NCBI GenBank assembly: GCA_020441225.1 | Contig: JAGRMP010000494.1 | Coordinates: 1-11,013 of the forward strand | Length of the DNA stretch: 11,013 nucleotides | Reading direction: 5' to 3' | DNA from: Maritimibacter sp. | GTDB lineage: Bacteria; Pseudomonadota; Alphaproteobacteria; Rhodobacterales; Rhodobacteraceae | Shown here: piece after piece, positions 1 to 5,131 of the stretch | Numbering within the stretch: position 1 is the stretch's first letter | Layout: each line of letters begins with the position of its first letter | The notes under the pieces: generated by a model | What the model was told of the DNA's origin: nothing | The model's database searches: none | What the model saw: the letters and a program-made list of their open reading frames with translations, nothing else | Program-made: the position numbers and the translations under genes

Positions 1-61
1 AGCTGCGGCGGGTGATCCCCTGCCGACGCATCACGTCGTAGAATGTTTCGATCTCGCTCAA
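1..61 (-). CDS. hupS: Uptake [NiFe] hydrogenase small subunit, N-terminal fragment (cut by window edge)
   Basis: Only the first 20 codons lie in the window. Reading on the minus strand from a TTG at 61-59 gives (M)SEIETFYDVMRRQGITRRS, which matches the start of membrane-bound uptake hydrogenase small subunits (ETFYDVMRRQG-[IS]-[ST]-RRSFLK). The final RRS is the beginning of the twin-arginine Tat export motif; the window ends one base later, so the hydrophobic part of the signal, the iron-sulfur cluster cysteines and the stop are outside. The TTG start is preferred because an AGGGAGGAG ribosome binding site lies 8 nt upstream, no in-frame ATG occurs upstream before a stop at 127-125, and the internal ATG at 31-29 would remove conserved residues. 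The mature protein would form the electron-transferring subunit of the periplasm-facing H2-oxidising enzyme with HupL. It sits 231 bp downstream of hupV on the same strand. Identity is from recall of the family N-terminus; confidence is high despite the short length. Confidence 0.88.
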   Translation of the reverse strand, partial: MSEIETFYDVMRRQGITRRS

Positions 62-67
62 AGCGCG

Positions 68-76
68 CTCCTCCCT
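68..76 (-). promoter_or_regulatory. Ribosome binding site of hupS
   Basis: The minus strand reads AGGGAGGAG, an almost full match to the anti-Shine-Dalgarno end of 16S rRNA, 8 nt before the TTG at 61-59. It decides the rare TTG as the hupS start. Confidence 0.75.
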
Positions 77-156
77 TGCGTTCGGATCTGTCGGGGGCGT
101 TGCCACCCACCGGTCCAGCTTCGATCAGAGCAGCGAAGCTCCGGCAGGTGAAGCGC

Positions 157-184
157 GGCGCGCGAAAATGCGCGCGCCATTTTT
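157..184 (+). terminator. Hairpin with T-run, terminator-like on the plus strand
   Basis: A perfect 8-bp GC stem (GGCGCGCG at 157-164, CGCGCGCC at 171-178) encloses a 6-nt loop and is followed on the plus strand by A and five Ts (180-184). Read in plus it has the form of an intrinsic terminator, but no plus-strand gene lies upstream of it here. In the minus orientation no T-run follows, so hupS transcription would not be ended; in that direction it would be a leader hairpin about 95 nt before the hupS start. Confidence 0.4.
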
Positions 185-226
185 CGGTTCGTTTTCAGAT
201 ATTTGCGGGCAGTCTGCAGAAGCAGG

Positions 227-276
227 CCGGTAGCCCTCTTACCGGCCGCCCTGCCAACCGGTCAGCCACTTACCGG
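227..276. repeat. Two matching 19-bp dyads, CCGGT-N9-ACCGG, 31 bp apart
   Basis: Copy one, 227-245, is CCGGTAGCCCTCTTACCGG; copy two, 258-276, is CCGGTCAGCCACTTACCGG. Each is a dyad with 5-bp arms (6 bp in copy one), and the two copies also agree at most spacer positions. The 31-bp period is close to three helical turns, so both would face the same side of DNA. A further ACCGGT lies at 109-114. This layout is typical of tandem sites for a dimeric activator; HupR, the NtrC-type regulator of hupSL, is the natural guess. The stems are short and no T-run follows, so these are unlikely to be a hupV terminator. Confidence 0.5.
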
Positions 277-292
277 TCTCTCGCGCGGCGGC

Positions 293-1723
293 TCAGTGAA
301 CGGTGCAGACCATGCAGGGGTCGAAGGAGCGCACGATATGCTGGACCGAAACCGGCGTGTCCTCGCCCGCGGCGACCGGCGCCCCGACCAGCGCCGCCTC
401 CAGCGGTCCGGGCGCGCCCGAGGCGTCGCGCGGCGAGAAATTCCACGTCGTCGGCGCGATGATCTGGTAACTCGCGATCCGGCCGCGTTCGATCCGGATC
501 CAGTGCCCGAGCGCGCCGCGCGCGGCCTCGACAAGCCCCACGCCTTCGCCCGCGTCGGGCAGGCTCACCGGCACCATGAACCGCGCCGCGGGGTCGATCC
601 CCGCCAGCATCTGTTCGAGCGCGATCTGGGTCCGCGCGATCTCCAGAAGCCGCCCCGCGATCCGCGCCCGCACGCTTGCCTCGCCCGCCAGCGCCAACGC
701 CAGCGGATGGCCGTCGACCACCTGCCGGGCAAAGGCCCCGGTCTCGAAGCTTGCACCGTCGAGCCGGGGCGCCTTGCACCAGGTGTAGCCCGGCGCGGCC
801 ATCGCCGGGTCGGGCAGGGTCTCGCCCCGGCTGGGCGGCGCGGTGTCCCCCAGCATCCAGGCATGGCTCAGATCCTCGGTGATCGCCTCGACCCGCAGCT
901 CTGTGCGCGCGCCCTCGGCCCAGACCCCGGGCGCGAACAGCCGCCCTTCCGGCCCCGGATAGGCGCCATAGGAAAGGTACCGCGCCCCGCTCCGCCCGAG
1001 TCCATCGAGCCCGAGGTCGCGTGAAATCTCGACGAACAGCCCCGCATCGCCGGTGGCCCAGCCCTCAAGGTCCTCGACGGTCGAGAGCCCCGCGAAATCT
1101 TCCAGCGGCGCGCCGAACAGCTCGCGTTCCAGATGGGCGCGAAAAGCCCGCAGGCTGGTCCCGATCCGGATCAGATCGCGCCGGCTCGGCGCCTTGGTCA
1201 CCCCCCCGGGCTGGATCGACAGCGTATGCGGCCACTTGCCGCCCAGCAGCCCGACGATGTGCAGAAGCCGCGCCCGCGCCTCGGTCGTCGCCTGCACCGC
1301 CCCGCCCTTCATCGCGGTGAACCGGTCGGCGGCGCGGCCGTGCCAGGCCCGCGCCGAATACGCCGCCCGGGCGAAATCCGGCATGAAGAACAGGTTGAAA
1401 TGGGTCACGTGGTCGGCGAGGTTCTCGACCGCGTGCAAGAGCGCCGCCACCCGCGCGCCCGCCGGTTCGGGCACCAGCCCCGCCGCATCCGCCAGCGCCT
1501 GCGCCGCCGCCGCCGACTGGCTGATCGAACAGATCCCGCAGATCCGGGGCGTGATCGTCAGCGCGTCGAGCGGCCCCTTGCCGAGCATGATCCGCTCGAA
1601 GCCGCGAAACATCGGCGAATTGGCATAGGCCGCGCGCACCGCCCCGTCGGCGATGTCGAGCTGCACTTCCAGATCGCCCTCGACCCGGTTGAACGGCCCA
1701 ACGATCAGCCGGCCCTCGCTCAT
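293..1723 (-). CDS. hupV: Regulatory (H2-sensing) [NiFe] hydrogenase large subunit
   Basis: A 476-residue large subunit of the soluble H2 sensor HupUV (HoxBC in Ralstonia). The NiFe site ligands are visible: RICGICSISQ (Cys62, Cys65) near the N-terminus and DPCMVCTVH (Cys470, Cys473) at the very end. Three traits mark the sensor class and not an energy-converting enzyme: the protein stops at the histidine of the C-terminal motif, so there is no tail for a maturation protease; Asp17 in RVEGDLEV stands where uptake enzymes have His; and Gln69 stands where they have His in CGxCxxxH. The start ATG overlaps the hupU stop (ATGA) and has no clear ribosome binding site of its own, which suggests translational coupling. 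The last gene of hupTUV; hupS follows 231 bp on. HupUV is known to signal H2 through the HupT kinase in the cytoplasm. Confidence 0.95.
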   Translation of the reverse strand: MSEGRLIVGPFNRVEGDLEVQLDIADGAVRAAYANSPMFRGFERIMLGKGPLDALTITPRICGICSISQSAAAAQALADAAGLVPEPAGARVAALLHAVENLADHVTHFNLFFMPDFARAAYSARAWHGRAADRFTAMKGGAVQATTEARARLLHIVGLLGGKWPHTLSIQPGGVTKAPSRRDLIRIGTSLRAFRAHLERELFGAPLEDFAGLSTVEDLEGWATGDAGLFVEISRDLGLDGLGRSGARYLSYGAYPGPEGRLFAPGVWAEGARTELRVEAITEDLSHAWMLGDTAPPSRGETLPDPAMAAPGYTWCKAPRLDGASFETGAFARQVVDGHPLALALAGEASVRARIAGRLLEIARTQIALEQMLAGIDPAARFMVPVSLPDAGEGVGLVEAARGALGHWIRIERGRIASYQIIAPTTWNFSPRDASGAPGPLEAALVGAPVAAGEDTPVSVQHIVRSFDPCMVCTVH

Positions 1724-2712
1724 GGCTTGGGCTTTTTCAGGCTGGGCGGCACGGCGATCCGGTCCGACGTGGCGTTAACCCCCAGCCGATGCGGCGTCGC
1801 CGCTTTCGACAGGCTGGCAAGCGCCATGAACCAGGCTTTCGGCATGTCCGACGGCAGCCCGACCGGGATGCCCGCGAATTTCGGCGTCTCGGTGAACCCG
1901 TGCCCGGGCTCCTCGAATTCGGGCGCGGTGCAGTTGATGCAGGGGTAGCCCGCCTGGGTGCAGCTCCCCGCGCCGTTCCAGCCGCGGATATTGCAGTCCC
2001 CCACCGCCTGGGTGCCGATGCAGCCGAGATGCTCCATCAGGCAGCCGATCTCCGACAGCTCCCGCGCGCTCGCCTTGTATTCGTAGAACTCGTTTTTCGA
2101 GCAGCCGTGGTGCACCAGGTGGTCGGCGTAGAACCGGGGCCGCGCAAAGCCGTCGAGCCCGCTCGCATCGAGCTCGCCCGCCGCCAGCATCAGGAGCGTC
2201 TCGGTCACCCAGTCGGGATGGGTCGGGCAACCCGCCACGTTGATCACCGGCAGCCCGCCGCGCGCGGTGAAGTCCGCCCCGAGCGCGCCGCCCCGGTGTT
2301 CGCCGTCATATTGCACCCCCACCGCATCGGCCGGGTTTTCCCCCGCCGAGGTCACCCCGCCATAGGTGGCGCAGGTGCCGACCGCGACCACATGAGCGGC
2401 GTACGGCGCAAGGCTGCGGACCCAGTCCAGCATCGACCGCCCGGTGCCCGACAGCATCTGGAACCGCCCGGTGCCGCCGGGGCCCCGCAGGATCGAGCCC
2501 TCGATGCAGAGGATGTCGAGCGCTTGCCGCCCGGCCTCGATCTCTTCGAGCAGTCGGCGCACCGGCGCGCCGGTCGCCTCGCTGAGCGTGGGATGCCAGA
2601 GAAATTCCAGCCCCGCGCCCGCGAGCAGATCGAACACGTTCGGGTCTTCGGCGCAGAGCAGCGACATGGTGCAGCCGCCGCAGCCCGCCGATTGAAGCCA
2701 GAGAATGTTCAT
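1720..2712 (-). CDS. hupU: Regulatory (H2-sensing) [NiFe] hydrogenase small subunit
   Basis: A 330-residue iron-sulfur subunit partnering HupV. It starts directly with MNILWLQSAGCGGC and has no Tat signal, unlike HupS, so the complex stays in the cytoplasm. Probable proximal cluster ligands are Cys11, Cys14, Cys114 (GTCATYGG) and Cys162 (GCPTHPDW). Distal ligands are likely His201, Cys204, Cys224 and Cys231. Cys240, Cys251, Cys258 and Cys261 give four cysteines for the medial cluster; uptake enzymes usually have proline at the position I align with Cys251 and carry a 3Fe-4S cluster, so a 4Fe-4S medial cluster is inferred here, as reported for the Ralstonia sensor. The ATG overlaps the hupT stop by ATGA, and its own stop overlaps the hupV start in the same way, so the three genes are translated in step. 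The Lys/Pro-rich C-terminus (SLKKPKP) has no recognised role. Confidence 0.95.
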   Translation of the reverse strand: MNILWLQSAGCGGCTMSLLCAEDPNVFDLLAGAGLEFLWHPTLSEATGAPVRRLLEEIEAGRQALDILCIEGSILRGPGGTGRFQMLSGTGRSMLDWVRSLAPYAAHVVAVGTCATYGGVTSAGENPADAVGVQYDGEHRGGALGADFTARGGLPVINVAGCPTHPDWVTETLLMLAAGELDASGLDGFARPRFYADHLVHHGCSKNEFYEYKASARELSEIGCLMEHLGCIGTQAVGDCNIRGWNGAGSCTQAGYPCINCTAPEFEEPGHGFTETPKFAGIPVGLPSDMPKAWFMALASLSKAATPHRLGVNATSDRIAVPPSLKKPKP

Positions 2713-4013
2713 GCCCGGTCCCCACGCGGCAGGGTCAGGCGGAAACAGGCCCCCGGCCCCTCGCCCGCCACCAGCTCAAGCCGCCCGCCGTGCTCCTCGA
2801 CGATCTTGTGCGAGATCGACAGCCCGAGCCCGGTGCCGCGCCCCACCTCCTTGGTGGTGAAGAACGGATCGAAAATGGTCTGGGCATGGTCCGGCGCCAC
2901 CCCCGGCCCGTTGTCGCGCACCTCGATCACCGCCTTGTCGCCCTCGTAGGCCAGATGGAAGCGGATCGCCGGCGCCTCCATCCCCTCCATCGCATCGACC
3001 GCGTTCTGCACCAGGTTCATCAGCACCTGCTGGATATGCCCGGGCCGGCCCAGCACCATGCAGGCGGGCTCGCCTTCGAAACTGATCTCGACCTCGGATT
3101 TCATCCCGCGCTCGATCCAGTTCGCCGACAGCCGCGCGGTCTCGGCGATGTCGAACCGCGTGGTCTCGCCCGAGCCATCCGCCGACAGCCGGCGCAGGTC
3201 CTCGACGATGTCGCGCACCCGCTCCGCCCCCTCGCGCGCGCCGTGGACGGCGCTCTGCAGGTTGCCCAGATGCCGGTCGAGCCGCAGCTCCTTGCGCAGC
3301 GCGCTCAGCTCCTCGCGGCTCGCCCCCGCCTGGACGCGCTCGAAATAGCTCTCGAACCGGTTGATGTATTTCTCCAGCGTGTGGGTGTTGGCATAGACGA
3401 AGCTGATCGGGTTGTTGAGCTCATGCGCGACGCCCGCGAGCAACCGGCCGAGCGAGGCCATCTTTTCATTGCGCACGAGCTGGCCCTGCGCCGCCTTGAG
3501 CTCGCTATGGCTGGCTTCGAGCTCGGAATAGGCGCGCAGGAGCTCGCCCATCGGCCGTCCGGTCAGCACCACGCCGGTCGCCTTGCCGCGCCGGTCGAGC
3601 CGGGGCGAGATGCGAAACTCGACCGGATCGCGCCCCTCGCGGGTCACAAGTTCGGCCGAGATCCGCGCGTCGCGCCGCATCGTCAGAACCTCGGTGATCG
3701 CCGCCTGCACCAGGTCGCAATCGGTGCCCTCGAAAAAGGTGCAGATGCTGCGGCCCGTCAGCGCCTCGATGTCGCGCCCGAGCGCGTCGCGGAAGGATTG
3801 GCTCGCATCGGCGATCCGCCCGTCGCGGTCGGTGACGATCAGGTAATCGCTGATCGAGGTCATGATCGACGCGAGGAAATGGCGCAGGTTGGTCAGCTCG
3901 GCGTTGCGCGCCTCGAGCTGCTCCTGGTAGTCGACCAGTTCGGCATAGGTCCGGTCCATCGCCTGGAGCACGTCGGTCCAGGCCTGATCGCCGATCCCGA
4001 GATCCCCAACCAA
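2709..4013 (-). CDS. hupT: HupT-type PAS sensor histidine kinase of the H2-signalling system
   Basis: A 434-residue soluble kinase with no membrane segment. In order: coiled coil (about 22-45), PAS domain (about 46-155, LIVTDRDGRI), coiled linker, then the dimerisation domain with phospho-acceptor His197 in AHELNNPISF, and an ATPase domain with N-box (MNLVQNAVDAM), DNGPGV, FDPFFTT and GTGLGL boxes. HupT is known to autophosphorylate and pass phosphate to HupR, with HupUV relieving this when H2 is present. I chose TTG 4013-4011 because AGGGAAAGGA lies 7 nt upstream. The frame is open to another TTG at 4079-4077, giving 456 residues and His219; that lacks a ribosome binding site but fits my recollection of R. 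capsulatus HupT (456 residues, His217) better. The start is therefore unsettled, the identity is not. It is the first gene of hupTUV, 84 bp after the AraC gene with no visible terminator between. Confidence 0.93.
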   Translation of the reverse strand: MVGDLGIGDQAWTDVLQAMDRTYAELVDYQEQLEARNAELTNLRHFLASIMTSISDYLIVTDRDGRIADASQSFRDALGRDIEALTGRSICTFFEGTDCDLVQAAITEVLTMRRDARISAELVTREGRDPVEFRISPRLDRRGKATGVVLTGRPMGELLRAYSELEASHSELKAAQGQLVRNEKMASLGRLLAGVAHELNNPISFVYANTHTLEKYINRFESYFERVQAGASREELSALRKELRLDRHLGNLQSAVHGAREGAERVRDIVEDLRRLSADGSGETTRFDIAETARLSANWIERGMKSEVEISFEGEPACMVLGRPGHIQQVLMNLVQNAVDAMEGMEAPAIRFHLAYEGDKAVIEVRDNGPGVAPDHAQTIFDPFFTTKEVGRGTGLGLSISHKIVEEHGGRLELVAGEGPGACFRLTLPRGDRA

Positions 4014-4020
4014 ATCGCCG

Positions 4021-4030
4021 TCCTTTCCCT
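4021..4030 (-). promoter_or_regulatory. Probable ribosome binding site of hupT
   Basis: The minus strand reads AGGGAAAGGA followed by a 7-nt spacer and TTG at 4013-4011. It supports a hupT start 22 codons inside the longest open frame. It falls within coding sequence if the upstream TTG at 4079 is used instead. Confidence 0.5.
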
Positions 4031-4097
4031 GCCTGTGCCCGGAGGCTGCAAACGATAGCCGACTTTGGCGAAACCGCAACGGCGGATGCCGGCTGCG

Positions 4098-4994
4098 TCA
4101 GGGCCAGTCCGCGAAACTCGCGTCGCTCTCCGCGGGCGCAGCCGCCCCGTTCGACATGCGCTTGCGGAATGCGCCGGGCGTTTCTTCCGCCATGGATTTG
4201 AAGAAATGGTTGAACTGGCTCGCCGCGGCAAAGCCCAGCATGGCCGAGATCCGTTCGGCGCTGAGCGAGGTCCGCTGCAACAGGATCTGCGCCTCGTGAA
4301 AACAGCGTTCGCGGATCAGTTGCGCCGGCGGACGGCCGACCGAGCGCACACAGAGATCGTGCAACCGGTCGTAGCTCATGCCCAGCGCCTCGGCGTAATC
4401 GCGCGCCTTCCACCGGGCACGGAAATGCGCCTCGACCAGGTTGCGAAACCGGCTGATCTCGCGCCCGCCCGGCCCCGCGCCGCCCGCGCCCACCGCCGCG
4501 CCGTCGCGCTTCTGGCTGCGCCACAGGGTGAGCAGCAGGAGCCGGACATAGGCCGAGACCGCCATCTCGGTGACGCGGTCGGCCCGAACCGCCTCGGCCC
4601 CGATCCGCGCGAACAGCCGGTCGAACTCGTCGGCGCCCGGCTGGGTCCGGTCGAGCGAGAGCACCATGTGGCGCTGGGCGAGCAGCCGCAGATCCGCCGC
4701 CTCGGCGACCACGCCGATCGCGTCTTCGAACACCCGGTCGGTCATGAACAGGTAATGCCCGACGCTGCCGGCCGCGATCTTGAGCCGCGTGTCCTCGTCG
4801 AGCGGCCCCCATTGCAGCGCCGGTCCGGAGAGCTCGAAATCGCCCGCATGGGTCTGCGCCACCGCGTCGCCGCTTTCGAGGTAGAAGGCAAACCAGCGGC
4901 TGCGGGCGAAGGCGGCCCGCGCCCCGATGGTACGCTCCTGGAGCGCGCAATCGACGCGGGCGGCGCGGAACTGGGGAGAGGCCGACTCTGGCAT
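4098..4994 (-). CDS. AraC-family transcriptional regulator
   Basis: A 298-residue protein with a C-terminal AraC/XylS DNA-binding domain at about 190-280: a first helix-turn-helix near DYAEALGMSYDRLHDLCVRSVGR and the second with the family signature around ISAMLGFAAASQFNHFFKSM, then TPGAFRKRM. The N-terminal 165 residues are a ligand/dimer domain I cannot assign; they are joined by a Gly/Ala-rich linker (165-177). The ATG at 4994 is the only good start, since an in-frame stop lies at 5018-5016, although its ribosome binding site is weak. The gene is divergent from the aldehyde dehydrogenase/importer operon and shares a 137-bp spacer holding 21-bp-spaced direct repeats, so it probably controls that operon and itself. 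It also lies upstream of hupT in the same direction, so it might be cotranscribed with hupTUV. Ligand unknown. Confidence 0.9.
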   Translation of the reverse strand: MPESASPQFRAARVDCALQERTIGARAAFARSRWFAFYLESGDAVAQTHAGDFELSGPALQWGPLDEDTRLKIAAGSVGHYLFMTDRVFEDAIGVVAEAADLRLLAQRHMVLSLDRTQPGADEFDRLFARIGAEAVRADRVTEMAVSAYVRLLLLTLWRSQKRDGAAVGAGGAGPGGREISRFRNLVEAHFRARWKARDYAEALGMSYDRLHDLCVRSVGRPPAQLIRERCFHEAQILLQRTSLSAERISAMLGFAAASQFNHFFKSMAEETPGAFRKRMSNGAAAPAESDASFADWP

Positions 4995-5019
4995 CTGGTC
5001 TCGGATTCGTGAGGGTCAT

Positions 5020-5049
5020 CCCCATGTTTTGATAATTTTACCCCATATT
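5020..5049 (+). repeat. Direct repeats CCCCATRTT, 21-bp period: candidate AraC-type operator
   Basis: CCCCATGTT (5020-5028) and CCCCATATT (5041-5049) match at 8 of 9 positions and start exactly 21 bp apart, two turns of the helix. AraC-family dimers commonly bind such direct half-sites. The regulator encoded at 4098-4994 is the likely ligand; this is an inference from layout. Confidence 0.5.
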
Positions 5050-5088
5050 CCAGCATTTTTTTCCCGCAAACCTCGGTCATCCTGAGCG

Positions 5089-5122
5089 GGCCGGACCGAC
5101 AACAAAAAGCAATCGGACGGCC
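5089..5122 (+). promoter_or_regulatory. Possible leader hairpin abutting the dehydrogenase ribosome binding site
   Basis: GGCC (5089-5092) and CCGA (5096-5099) can pair with GGCC (5119-5122) and TCGG (5113-5116), leaving a small internal loop and a 13-nt A-rich apical loop. The structure ends one base before AGGGAGGA (5123-5130), so it could affect initiation. It is short and imperfect. Confidence 0.25.
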
Positions 5123-5131
5123 AGGGAGGAC

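Larger units (their letters stand above)
62..292 (-). promoter_or_regulatory. hupV-hupS intergenic region, probable hupS promoter and 5' leader
   Basis: This 231-bp stretch has no credible gene. It separates the hupV stop from the hupS start and should hold the hupSL promoter. It contains four inverted repeats (117-140, 157-178, 227-245, 258-276) and one AT-rich patch around 180-205. In R. capsulatus the hupS promoter is known to be activated by HupR with IHF from sites well over 100 bp upstream of the transcription start; the two dyads at 227-276 are at a comparable position (166-215 bp before the hupS start codon). I found no exact copy of the TTG-N5-CAA motif that I recall for R. capsulatus HupR, no good sigma-54 -24/-12 element and no convincing -35/-10 pair, so the promoter type is open. 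Confidence 0.6.
4995..5131. promoter_or_regulatory. Divergent promoter region between the AraC gene and the aldehyde dehydrogenase operon
   Basis: A 137-bp spacer between two divergent starts. Its core (about 5024-5062) is strikingly AT-rich for this DNA. It holds CCCCATGTT at 5020-5028 and CCCCATATT at 5041-5049 as direct repeats. Possible but weak basal elements are TTGATA at 5029-5034 on plus and TAAAAT (5040-5035) on minus; neither has a good partner at 17 bp, which fits an activator-dependent promoter. The right part is the dehydrogenase leader with a possible hairpin and ribosome binding site. Confidence 0.6.

Noticed and set aside
62..292. Sigma-54 (-24/-12) promoter for hupS
   Set aside because: TGGCA-like stretches occur on the minus strand at about 100-107 and 250-255, but neither has GC at the right distance.
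43..462. Plus-strand open frame over the hupS upstream region
   Set aside because: It runs across the hupS start, its dyads and the conserved 3' end of hupV on the opposite strand, is Arg/Pro-rich, and has no ribosome binding site or family resemblance.
1789..4058. Plus-strand open frames opposite hupU and hupT
   Set aside because: They are antisense to strongly conserved genes, are Arg/Pro/His-rich and have no family motif.
4065..4079. TTG-N9-CAA element between the AraC gene and hupT, considered as a HupR site
   Set aside because: The spacing differs from the TTG-N5-CAA pattern recalled for HupR and a single three-base pair is expected often by chance.
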